Assembly (NCBI GenBank): GCA_000328365.1
Contig: KB309022.1
Span: 45,887-109,886 of the forward strand
Direction: 5' to 3'
DNA: 64,000 nucleotides
Source of the DNA: Capitella teleta
Lineage: Eukaryota > Annelida > Polychaeta > Capitellidae
How positions within the stretch are numbered: the first letter of the stretch is position 1; every line of letters starts with the position of its first letter. A program made the position numbers and the translations under genes. Positions 1 to 11,239 of the stretch are shown here, one piece after another. The notes under the pieces are model-generated. The model saw nothing but the letters and a program-made list of their open reading frames with translations, was not told where the DNA came from and searched no databases.

Positions 1-962
1 TGCTGAGCAGGATCCACTTCCATCTCATACTGAATCTCAGCCGGCTCATCCTCTTCTGCTTTCTTCTCCTCTTTCTTCTCCTCCTTCCTACAAAAGAAAT
101 GAGAAAAATGAGAAATGCGGTTGAGACAGAGACAAGAACTCACTCTTTCTCCTCCTCCTCCTCTTCTTCTTCATTCTCTCCATCTTCCGCATCTTGATCT
201 GTCTGCATACTTTCTCTGGCTTTAGCCATTTCTTGCTGCATAACTTCCAGCATCTGTGAAAATTGATATAAAATCATTTGATTTCTCAGTTTTTATTTAA
301 AAAAAAAAAAAAACAAAAGGAAGCAATTATAAGACTGACCCCTTGGTCCTTTTGCACTTGTTCATATCTCTGTTTGTAGAATTCAAAGACAAAGTTGCCC
401 ATTTGCGTCATGTCGTTGATGATCAATGGTTCTTCCTGGGGCGCCTGGTTGAAAGGTCGTTGCCCTGGGTAACGCTCAGAGGGGGCCAGCATGAGTTTCA
501 TCGGGCGCTGCATGAGCTGACTGAATGCTGGCGTCAGTTCAAAGCAGTTCTGAAACAGAGAAACCCTCGCAAAGACGTACAGACCCAAGCGAGCACGAGA
601 CATCGCCACGATTAGACGTCTCACGTCTCTGCGAAATTAGACATAAAAGCGCCATTCGTTTCCAATCTTTTTTTTTTTTACCTTAAGTGACCAACGTTCT
701 TGGTTTTGACCAGGGAGAGGAGGATGATGTCATTTTGTTGACCTTGGTAGCGGTCAACTGTGGTCACTTTGTGGGGGGCTCCTATGAGGGCGTTCCGCAG
801 ACATCGCTTCTGTATGACGTCTCGGATCAGATGCTTCTGTCCGTTGTACGTCGTCAGGATTGAGATCTTGTGCGCCGGGTAACCAAGGAGACGCAGGTAC
901 ATGAATACAGCCACCACGTATTCTGCCTCAGCCAGATTCTGAATGGGGGAAAAGAAAAATTG

Positions 963-999
<37 letters not shown>

Positions 1000-3900
1000 C
1001 CTGGTAGAAGTATGGGTTCGGTTCAGATTCTCCGACGCCATTAAAATCTCCGACATCAATTAACTGGAAGTCATAGAAGAAGCCAGCGTTGGCATTCTTG
1101 TATTCGTTCACTGTGGTGACGTGGGGAAGGTTGCCGAGCTTCTTGTAACGCCAGTTGTACAAGTTGCAGATGCTTTGAAATTAAAACAAAGTGTTTGATA
1201 AAATAAAACAATAAATCAAAAACACACCTGGGTCTAGCTCTGCCCTGAGCATCTAGGTCAACAGTCGGAATTCCGAGTTTCACGAATCGCGTGAAGAGAC
1301 TCTGCTCCATGTTGGAGAACTTCTGGAACGCCATGTTCTTGATGACTGGAGGCAACTGATGGTGGTCTCCAATCATGATCCACCGCTTCAGACGATTGAT
1401 CCCGTCTTTGGGGTTCTGAGCAGAAAATAATAAATTACCACATAAAGAAATCACGATGGTTTACTTGTAGCAGAAGTGGAATGAAAGTCTCAATCTCGAG
1501 AATTTGTGCCGATTCCTCCATGAGGATGTTATCGTACTGGAAGAAAAGTTAGAAATTAATCACAGCTATGAGTCGATTTAATCAGAAACTTACCTGAAAA
1601 CCTTGTTCAACAAGATCTCGTCTCTTCAGAGCAGCGTGTGTGCAAGTCATGGCGATGATCTTGGCTTCCTTAACGAGCAAAAACCTTGTTCGTTCTGCTC
1701 CCATACGAAGCAACTCCATCGCTCGGAACTCCTGCACAAAACACAAAAATAAACCAACACGATTCAAGAAGCACTGACTTCGAGCTGAGTGAAAATCTTC
1801 TGGATATGCCGATAACAACCTTCGGCGATCTCGAAATCCTCCTCGAACGTCTGTCCCTTGAAGAGAGGCTGTGGGGCGTTGCTGAAGTACTTGGTGAAAG
1901 GGAACAGCTCGGCCACGTGCTGCACTTCAGGTTTATTCTTTCTGCTTTTCATTCTCGCTAAGAACGGCTCCCAGCGCGCCAAAACGTGGTAGAGATAGAA
2001 ATGTCCGGCGGTCTCACAGGAAGCCTCCACGTCTCCCGGGACCCCAAGACTCTCCTTCAAACGACTCACCTCGTCAAGGAGCTCCAGCCGCTGGGCGAGC
2101 ACGTAGTTAACTCGACCATACCTGCGATAATCACAGCTCAATATTTGCTCGGACGCGAGGGCAGACGAAAAAATCTCACCGACTGAAATCCTTCTCGGTT
2201 TCCAAAGACTCTTCTCCGTGGCCCATGCGCAAAAGATGCCGCTCATCCACGTCCAAAGCAATGATCTTCTCAAACAGCTGATTCAAAGCCTAGTATGCGC
2301 ATATAATTAGCACACGATTAGCATATGACTACCCGCCCTTAACCTGGTTCGAGTGAGTCACGATCAGCGTTCTCTGCTCGGGGAAATTGTGGTACAAGTT
2401 GGAGATGATTTGAACGGCAACGTCCGTCTTTCCGGTTCCCGGGGGCCCCACGACCAAAGTCAATCCTGGCTGCATGCCAGAGCGAATTGCTTCGACCTGT
2501 GTCGGCGTAAAGGGCACCTGATTTCTACAGAGAGAGACAGAAGATCGTGTGAGGCACAAATCGATTGCACACATCCCACCTGCGTGGTTTACTGTATTCA
2601 TACGGACCACGGTTGAGAGGCACGAAGGGTTCGACTGTGATCGATTTCTCGTCCTTTTCAGCCTCCTCACCATGCTTCCTCTTAAGCGAGGGTTTTGCGA
2701 CCCCAAAGGTCAGCCTGAAAGGAGCCTTGACCTCCAACCCTCTGTCGTTGATCTCAACGGTGTGATCGGGGAAACTGGATTTCAGGTGATCGATGTCCAG
2801 GAAGGTGTCGTTCCAATCCATCGTCGCTATCTGGTTGGGCATCCTGTGAATGACATTCACGTGAATGTATGTCTCCCTGGTGAGTTATTCTTTAACCGAC
2901 CGGCTGTAATGCGCAGCGTAAGCCGAGAATGATGTCGTGAAGCCAATCGGGAACCACGCAGTCTGTGTTCATGAGGTCGCGAATTGTTTCGAGGACGGCT
3001 TTGAAGTTGTTCTCTTTCGGTTTACGCCTCATCACAACGTTGAACGTTTCGTAGATATCCTGCAAAGTGGATTAATTAGGTCATTAAGATTAATTAGGTC
3101 ATGTCACTGGCTGACCTCGTGGCCATCCATGGTCATGGTCATGTCGTGTTGATACTGATTCGGGTCGAGCCAAACTCTGAATGAGCGGTTGTCGCCTTTG
3201 AAAGTCGGCTTCACTTCTGGTCCTGGGTGGGTAAGAATGCGTTGAGCCTTGCGCTTGATTCAATCGTTTCTCACCTTCTTCAATAACTCTTCCGTGTTCA
3301 TCCAACAGACCCTCAACTTCGCAGCCTCGAATGTAGGTCAGGCCGACCTGAGAAACGAACGGCTGTGACCGATCGTACAGAGTTCCAATCGCGTTTGGAG
3401 GGCGAAGGGTGATCAGAAACAGCACGTCGTGTTTCCGCAAATCTTGAAATAAATTTTTTTTTTTTCAATCTCGACTCAGCGAAGAAAAAAAAACGCAAGG
3501 CACTCACTCTCCCATTCTCGCTTGATTTCTTGTCTGAGATTCAGATTAATCGTGATATCTGCGCGCACCCTTGCGGGGTGATTCTCCCCGATGTTCGGTT
3601 TGGCCACCTGTTGGAAAAATAAAGTATTACCAAGAACCTCTGAATAATACAAAGTGAGTACCTCCATGATGTGAATATTGATCATAGGGTGCGCCATACG
3701 AGCCCAACCCCCGAAATAACAACCTCCATCTTCTGCTTTCCTGGAAACAAAAAATAAAATAACGTTCGTCATAAATCTATCGCGCATTAAAATTTACCAT
3801 GGTTTCATTCTGATGACAGAATCTTCAATATTTTGTCGAATCTCATCTAAAATGAGATTTAAAAACAGTGAACGGCCAAAAAATAAGATATTTCGCATAA

Positions 3901-5990
3901 CTAACAAGTCGATTCGAGTCGGAAAAGATGAAAGTTCCGTAGGAGATAGTCATGGAGGGTCAGGAATTGGAGGTTGAGTTTGGGAAGCGCCAAGCAACCT
4001 TCGCCAGAGTAGAACTCCACTGGAACTACGTTCTCATCCCAGACTAGTTCCTCAGTCGGGTATAGGGGGCGCTGGTTGAGAGCTTCCAGCTGAGAGATCC
4101 TACGCTCATTCTTGGAGATCTATAAATAGAAACAATGTCGTTCGTTTCACGTGCGAGCACAAACGAACCAGGAGTTCTTCTAGGTATTTGGCGTCAACGT
4201 CTTCCTCTTTGTTGCTTTCATCGAACGGTTTCACGAGATGAAGAGAGACGGCGATTTCATTCAACTGCGCTTTGCTGAAATCGACACGAGAGTTCATAGT
4301 AGCCAGCCAGCGTCACGAACACCAACCTGAGACCCCCAAAGTGCTTCTGCAGAGCTTTTCTCGTGTCGATGTTTGCAACATTAGACAGTGCAAACTTCCT
4401 CAAATCGGGGAAATCCCTGAAGGCCGCTTTTTGCAGGGAAGTGATTGAATCGTAGTGCAATTCGGTCATTTCGTGATCAGTCAATGCTTCGCCTGTTTGG
4501 TCATTGATCTCAAACCCAGTGTAGAAATTGAGCATCTCAAGCAACTGAAGTAGAGAGGGATTGAAAAGATTACGAAGTTGTACACTCAAACGTAGCGTTT
4601 CTTTTCGAACCTGTAAGAAGAGCCGGCCTTCGGATCGCTTTGCAAGGGCGGAGAGCTGTGCTTTCACCATCAGATGAGAGTCATCGAGGAGCAGGTTGAA
4701 GAACCTCCGAGTGGGTAGCTGAGCCTCAAGGTCAATCAAGAGCTCCAGGAATCGCTCGCAGTATTGTAATCGGTAAGCATCGATCTCCCCTATGACGAAA
4801 AAAAAAAATAAATAAATAAATAAAATGCCAAAAAAACCCAACATAAATAAACTAATGATTAATTAATGAGCACAATGTACCTTCTTCGTTGAAAGTAGCG
4901 AGAATCTTGAGAAATTTGTCGATATGTTTCTTGAGAAATGAGCGTTCGAAGTGCACTTTTTTAAGCGCGTCTTCATCCAGTTTGGCATCCTGTTTCTGAG
5001 TGAGTGCCCAGAACTTCCTGTATTTCGGATTCGATTTGAACACCTCCTCCCTTCGAGCCTAGAAATAATCAAAAATAGCGAGAGAAATAAAATCTTGAGC
5101 CAAGAACAGAGTTACTCACGGGGAGAACGTGCACCCAGATGGTAAGCGACACGAGTCGCTGTGCTTGCGTGCGGATCAAATCCATTCCCTGCAAAAGAGA
5201 TCCATGCAATTTCGCCACGAGGAAAAAAAAAAAAAAAAAAGAACGGAAAAATTACCAAACTGTTGAAGCACTGGATGAGGAAGACCATGAGTAGCGTCTG
5301 CTCACGTGGGGTCAGTTCGTCCTCCTTCAGACTCAACTCACACATTTGACGAAAGAAGGCGGGAAATTGCTCAGGTTTTGATTTGAACGCCTGTAATAAT
5401 GAACCGATGATTATAAACGATATATGATGATAATAAAATGTAATAACCTCCCACGCAGGAACGCGTTCTCGGAACTTCTCATTCACCATGGCAACGATGG
5501 ACAACACATGTTCTTGACTGGCCTGTCATAAAGTTAAGATTTAAATTTATTTCGGGCGTGATACTTCGTAAATTCTTTCAAACCTGTCCATCTTTGAAAT
5601 TCGGCCAAAGATAGTTCTCCAAGTATTGGCTAAATTCTAATAACATCACTCTCTTCACAGAAAATCTGCAATATTCAATGAACAAAATTGATATAATTTC
5701 CAGTTGTTTTCCTTACTGTGAACCAAGGAGATCTCGTTTGTAGACATCGGAAATAATCTGGAATTTTTTAAACATCAAATCTGATTTCTACAGTGAATAA
5801 CTTACTTTGGGGTTAAACGGCTTCTTAGCTTGCGTGCTGTGTGGGGCCCAGTAATCGTTAGCAACCTGCGTTCACAGGGTGAAGAAGAGACGAGAGACGA
5901 GGAGATTCGGTGGCCTACCTGCGTGATTTCATCCGCCTGGATTTGTTCAACTGTCGGAGCAGGGGCGGATTTTGGTTTGCCTTTAACCAT
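1..5990 (-). CDS. AQR: AQR, intron-binding spliceosomal RNA helicase aquarius (3' end off the window)
   Basis: AQR is an SF1 (Upf1-like) helicase that binds intron RNA upstream of the branch site and acts in the nucleus within the spliceosome. Colinear similarity to human AQR runs from [20 protein letters not shown] to an acidic Glu/Lys tail cut by the left edge; about 1,434 codons are present against 1,485 in human. Motifs: Walker A GPPGTGKT (exon 20), MEESAQ as motif II (exon 24), [11 protein letters not shown] (exon 25), [13 protein letters not shown] (exon 27) and [11 protein letters not shown] (exon 28). Exons, 5' to 3': 5919-5990, 5806-5865, 5717-5757, 5584-5665, 5448-5522, 5256-5390, 5120-5188, 4881-5058, 4611-4789, 4327-4544, 4169-4274, 3906-4119, 3798-3846, 3662-3740, 3508-3607, 3275-3442, 3116-3222, 2901-3059, 2580-2843, 2344-2524, 2180-2289, 1779-2121, 1594-1731, 1465-1536, 1228-1415, 1001-1172, 682-938, 340-628, 144-253, 1-87. 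All join in phase except exon 18, which carries one base too many. An acceptor-like CAG lies 14 nt upstream of the ATG. Confidence 0.97.
939..1000 (-). other. AQR intron 26, mostly a T homopolymer
   Basis: This 62-nt intron begins GTAC on the minus strand, continues with about 34 T residues and ends in a pyrimidine-rich CATTCAG acceptor. More than half of its length is a single-base run. The flanking exons match human AQR exactly in phase (FYQ then NLAEAEY). Confidence 0.85.
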
Positions 5991-7179
5991 GGTGAGAAGA
6001 TGATCTGAAGCAAGATGGTCATTCGTTAGTTAGTCATCTTCTGCTTCATCATTGATGTATAATTGTCGAGAAGCAACAATTTCCTTTTTTCAAGAATCGA
6101 CAATTTCGAGTAAGGAAGCAAACCAACTACCAAGTTTAGTTCAAGTTAGCATGAGTGACTACGTTAATTGTTACAGTGAATGCATCTAAAATTACAACTG
6201 CATTGCTCGGTATTCTGGTATTCAATAAGCGTAATGATGAGAATGAATCATGAATCAACGATCAATTATGAATCTCAGAACCAATAATCATATTGATGAT
6301 ATTCATAATGATCATTTCCATCAATGATGTCCTCTGGGCGATAATAGGGAACCATCGATTTCGACGCTATATATTGAGTATCAGAGACCGGTTAACGGGC
6401 ATAACTAACAAACAAACCTCAAGAAACACAATTCAATTGCACAGGTGCAACAATATGCAGAATGTATTATTATACTGCTGGTCTATTTTTAAAATTCGCA
6501 CGAATCGCGTTTACAGGGAATCCGACCGTGACGTCATTTCAAATGAAAGCGAAACAACACCGCAAAGTTAATCAGTTAGAGATACGTTATGATTGTTTCT
6601 TTTTTATATAGGTTGAATGTACTAGTAATCATCAATTACGGAAAACAAAAGGATACTACAAGACTTACGCTCTTAACTTAATTCATGTCTTATAATTATA
6701 AGAAATATTTTTTCTATCCTTAGTTGAATAAACTTTTCTGAAGTTCCTGGTGTAATAATGCAAGACTTAGTTGGTCTCGGGACTTCTCTGTGAATTTCCA
6801 AAAGCTATCAATTGCAGCTAGTATTAAAGTAAACAAATGACATGGACATCATTGAAGTAAACAGTGTGATTATAGCTTTTGTGTTCCAGCAATAAATAAA
6901 TTATGCTACATTGTGCAACAGGGAAATGAAATCAAATACCTTTTAACATGTCTATATGCTTACATTTCCAAGAATTCTAATTCTAATCGACGATTTTGAT
7001 CTCATAAAGGTTGGTCCAGTAGGACGTTAAATTTATTTAGTTATTTTTCTTATTGCAGTGAGATTTAAGCACGTATTATATGGTATATGTAATATGAATG
7101 CATGTAGAATGTACGTGTAGGTTTAATTATAGCATTGTGTACGGTTGCCTTATTTTTTTTCTTATTATTTCTTTTTATT

Positions 7180-7182
<3 letters not shown>

Positions 7183-7219
<37 letters not shown>
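7183..7219. repeat. 37-base T homopolymer
   Basis: An uninterrupted T run on the plus strand. Read from the minus strand it is a poly(A) tract directly downstream of the coding-like remnant. Confidence 0.9.
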
Positions 7220-7222
<3 letters not shown>

Positions 7223-7810
7223 GCTCAGGTAAGAACCCTGAGCCATTGCATGTGAAACATGATGTTGCTTGTCAAGGACTGATGACGAGATCTCAGGCTT
7301 CATCGAACACAAAGAGAGCTCAATCAGGTCCATGAGGTTGGCGTAATTCTGCTGTGAACCGAGACGACTTCTGGCCACTTCATTCGGCTGCCCATCCCTC
7401 TGCTGACACCTTCGAGGAAATGGCGATCTGCCTGGCTTTCAATGAGGAGATTCTTGTTTTCCACTTTTTTGGCATTGTCGTTGAGCATCTTGAAGTAGGC
7501 AGCATAAGTCATCTTTGTTTGTTTTTTTTTTTTCTCACGTTTTCATTCATTTGCAGGTGACACAAAAACACCTTTGTTTCTATCACCATCAACTATCGCT
7601 GTTTGGCAAACTGTACGTGTTTGAATAAATTTATTATTATTATTATCTCCAGGTGGCGTCCAATGTTGCACTCTTCCTTGGCAGCGATCGGAGTGTCGCA
7701 AATCAAACTGGGCAGCAATTTCGCTCCACGAAGAAGTATTTTATCTCTTTGATTCAAATGCCTCTGAATGTGGCAATATGCGCGTTGGAGAGGCCACGGG
7801 CCACTCTGAG
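7183..7810 (-). pseudogene. Unassigned coding-like remnant ending in poly(A)
   Basis: On the minus strand, two protein-like stretches lie close together. The first (about 7810-7653) reads through residues such as LLRGAKLLPSLICDTPIAAK. The second (7512-7220) begins MTYAAYFKMLNDNAKKVENK and continues, in another frame, through QQNYANLMDLIELSLCSMKP. They are separated by a TAA-rich microsatellite with no GT donor at the junction. The second is followed at once by 37 A residues (T-run 7183-7219 on the plus strand). The composition looks coding, the frame is broken and no standard splice sites are present, which fits a decayed processed copy. I do not recognise the parent protein. A decayed ordinary gene is the alternative. 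Confidence 0.35.
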
Positions 7811-9541
7811 GCCTCGCGGGCCGGACCTGGCCCCCGGGCCGGAGTTTGGGGACCCTGTTATACAGCTTCACTGACTTTACAAGTTATTAAATGTCAGGGT
7901 AAGTTAACCTTTACCCTTGTAAGTTGAATACTTGAATAACCCACACACGCTGCACTAAAAAGAATGATTGAAAATTGTATTTTTCATCATTTTAATTGAC
8001 TAGAACAAGCAATATGCAGTTGAATCATTTTACATTTGTGATAACATCTCAAGCCATTATGTCTGTATATACAATTAAATATATCAGGGCAGATTCTTCA
8101 GTCTGGAAACAAAATGGCATAAATTCATATAAATACAATTCACGAACGATGTAAAAATATGTAAGTAACGTTTCTTTACCACTCGGCCAATGAGAGCAAT
8201 ATCACGCTATCAATTCTAAGAATAACTGAAAACTTGAATCCCTCGGCAATTCCTCGGGCGTTGTGCAATACTGTCTATGGTGGTATGCAGGATAAAGAAC
8301 CCTTGGAATTTATCGATAAGAGTAAGGGGAACCCCCGTCCCGGGCCTTCTGTTCTGGCGCCCGTATCATCCGAATGGTTTGGATGGAGCCGTAAAACCCC
8401 ATCACGTTATCATGTCATGCCGCCATGCCTTCCAAGAGGGAATGATCAGGTGACACAGTCCACGCGTGCACTTCGGTTGAAGTTTGAAAGCATAATATTA
8501 TGAAATCGGCGGACTCTTTCTGATTGACAGCGAGAAGTGAAAACAACTAGACACCACGTATATATAATACTATGTACCACTACTAGTATTCACTACAAAA
8601 CGGAAGGAACTTGGATTGCAGCAACATAAGCACCAATATCGACACGGGTCTTGTGTTTTCGAAATTAACGTGGCGTTGTAAGCAATTAGCGGCATTACGC
8701 AATTAGTGCTGGTACGTATACTCCAGTACTATAACACTATTGGTCTTTTGAATACTGTACGGCCTATCATTTTTCTGACTCGTTCAAATCGTGCTATACA
8801 ACATATTCCCGCTATAAGCACGAACCACCAGTGTTTTAGGGGCTTGTAATGAAATAAAACGATTGAACTCACAACCATAGTATAATTCATCTTGGATCAT
8901 AACTCCTAGTACGCCGACATTTATCAAATTGAATAAGGAAAAAAAAATCGATGTATCAAACCGAACAAAATGATATCATTACATGTGCAGTTCTGATCAC
9001 CATTATATTGTTCTGCGGTAACCTAATGTATGCATGGAATAGCTTGACCTACTTTTACTTGTAAGACCTAAACTTGAAATATGAAGATAGATAGCTAGCA
9101 CTATATACATATTTGTGGCGTGGAGAATAATTGATCCAAAGAATGTGGAAAACAGAGCAGTAATTTAAAGTACAAATTCCACAGTGAGACCAGAGTAAGC
9201 ACCATAGAACATAGAACTAAAACATAGAGGTAGAGGTAGTAATATACAATAGGTCTATGCAGTAGAACTCCTAGTAAACATATAGATGGAGCGTGCATGT
9301 ACTTACTGGAAGGCTCAGTTGCTCAGTTATTTATTTCTTCTTTCACTCGAAACATACAAGACTGCTAACCATGAATCATCTGCATAGAGACGCATTACAT
9401 ACTCACACCTGCGTGATTACTGTCCACTGATCAGGGCAAAGGTCATTACGCCGACAGCCTAAGGAACTCGGTCACCTTTTAACCTCGTCCAGGGTAATGC
9501 CGCAGCATTTCTCATTCAGCAGCAATCGATCGACTGCCTTT

Positions 9542-9575
9542 TATAAACACTGCAAATCGTTGAGCCCTCTCACAC
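9542..9575 (+). promoter_or_regulatory. Candidate TATA box and initiator of IYD
   Basis: TATAAA at 9542-9547 is followed about 25-28 nt later by an initiator-like CTCACACT (around 9569-9576), and the IYD ATG is at 9582. If used, the 5' UTR would be only about ten bases. The spacing fits a core promoter, but no transcript evidence is available. Confidence 0.4.
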
Positions 9576-9581
9576 TGAACT

Positions 9582-11178
9582 ATGTTCTCATTCGTGGATG
9601 ATCTGAGCGCACACGCGCCCTTCCTATTCGCCTGGGGTCCCGTCGCCCTCTCTGCGCTGCTCGGAGCCCTCATCTGGGCAGCTGTGTCCTCATTTCTACG
9701 ACGTCCAGCTTCAATATCACCAAAGGATGAAGACAATTACGTGTTCATGGATAATGCTGACGAGCACCCAATGCCCTCTTCGTCGGCGGACGAAGAAGAA
9801 ACAGGACATATACCGTACTCTCATACTAAGTACAACGAATCGGAGATGCTGGAGCGAGCTGTTGCCTTCTACAACGAAATGAACAGTAGGAGGACGGTGA
9901 GGGATTTCAGTGACAGGCCGGTCCCCATCGAGGTCATCAAACGGATTATCCATACAGCTGGTAGGTCGAATATCCAGCATAGAATATATGTATCAGCTAT
10001 ATGCCGTCATGCAATGTCAGGAAACTTAATATAAGCCAGACGTTCATTAATTTCAAATTACTCAATTCCTCAATGGACATTTTGATACATAATTATCAGG
10101 TAGCATGTAGCGTGAGTTGCAGGACAATATGTCATGATAACAATGATAATTATGTTATACATGTATAATGTCATCATAATATATATGAAAGGTATTCACA
10201 GCATCACAGTCCATTGTATAATGAACTAATCATGCATACCGTCGCCATGAACTCATACGTCTATTCTTTTGCATAGCACACGCTTGTAATGTATTGACCT
10301 ACGTTGAAACAGTAATTAATGAACACATTCAACAAATTGACCAAACCCCAATGCACAAACACATTAACAGCACTCCAGTATGCAAACACACCACTACCTC
10401 GTCCCATTCACTCCCTAGTGCAACCCCACGCACAGAGACTTTGATGCAAGTATATTATATGCCCCGATATTATTAATCAGCTTTTCGTATGCCATTATGC
10501 AAGCAACCCTGTTTAACCAATATGTCCCTCTTATGTCCCTCTTATGTCCCTCTTATATGTCCCTCTTATGTCCCTCTTATGTTCCTCTTATGTTATGTCC
10601 CTCTTCCAAATAGGAACTTCTCCAAGCGGAGCGCACACGGAGCCCTGGACGTATGTAGTGATTTCCAACAAAGAAGTAAAGAAGCAGGTCAGACACATCA
10701 TCGAGGACGAGGAGGAGATCAACTACGCCAAAAGAATGGGACAAACTTGGGTGGATGATCTGAAGGTGTTGCGAACGAACTGGGAGAAACCGTACTTAGA
10801 AACAGCTCCGTACATCATCGTCGTGTTCAAGCAGTCATACGGAACTCATGCTGACGGGTCACGTAAAGTTCACTATTATAATGAGCTTAGCATTGCGATA
10901 TCAGTTGGAATTATGCTATGTGCTATTCAGGTGAGTGGGGCTATATATACTATGTGCACGTGAGGCTGTGTACGTGCACGTGATACTATTTCCAGAATGC
11001 TGGTTTAGTGACCGTGACCAGCACCCCGATGAACTCTGGACCTCGACTGAGGACTCTGCTGAAGCGTCCGGCCAACGAGAAAGTCGTTCTTTTGCTTCCG
11101 ATTGGCTTTGCAGCTGATGACGCAACTGTGCCTGACTTTAAAAGGAAGCCAATTGATGACATCATGGTGTCTGTGTGA
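9582..11178 (+). CDS. IYD: Iodotyrosine deiodinase (membrane-anchored FMN nitroreductase family)
   Basis: IYD reductively removes halogen from mono- and di-iodotyrosine with FMN and salvages iodide; in invertebrates it probably acts on halotyrosines in general. Three exons, 9582-9960, 10614-10930 and 10996-11178, give 292 aa (human 289). A hydrophobic anchor spans about residues 13-38. FMN-binding RRTVR and SGAHTEPW are present. The substrate-lid residues equivalent to human E157, Y161 and K182 are kept in [10 protein letters not shown] and RTNWEK. The C-terminus is [13 protein letters not shown]. The start is the only ATG ahead of the membrane segment. Introns are 653 and 65 nt, with donors GTAGGT and GTGAGT. 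Neighbours are unrelated, so context adds nothing to function. Confidence 0.96.
10521..10606 (+). repeat. Pyrimidine-rich 11-base tandem repeat at an IYD splice acceptor
   Basis: Seven or so copies of ATGTCCCTCTT or close variants run up to the TTCCAAATAG acceptor of IYD exon 2. The array itself forms the polypyrimidine tract. Confidence 0.85.
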
Positions 11179-11229
11179 AGAAGGAATTTTAACCTGTGAT
11201 ATTAGACATACATGTACGTAGTTTGTGTG

Positions 11230-11239
11230 AATAAATAAA
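11230..11239 (+). terminator. IYD polyadenylation signals
   Basis: Two overlapping AATAAA hexamers (11230-11235 and 11234-11239) lie about 52 nt after the IYD stop codon. They predict a very short 3' UTR. Confidence 0.65.

Larger units (their letters stand above)
5991..9541. other. Intergenic between AQR and IYD, largely featureless
   Basis: This AT-rich stretch has no supported gene apart from the coding-like remnant annotated at 7183-7810. The first 14 bases are AQR 5' UTR, followed by an acceptor-like CAG on the minus strand. Short open frames here show no recognisable protein and no splice-compatible neighbours. Confidence 0.7.
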
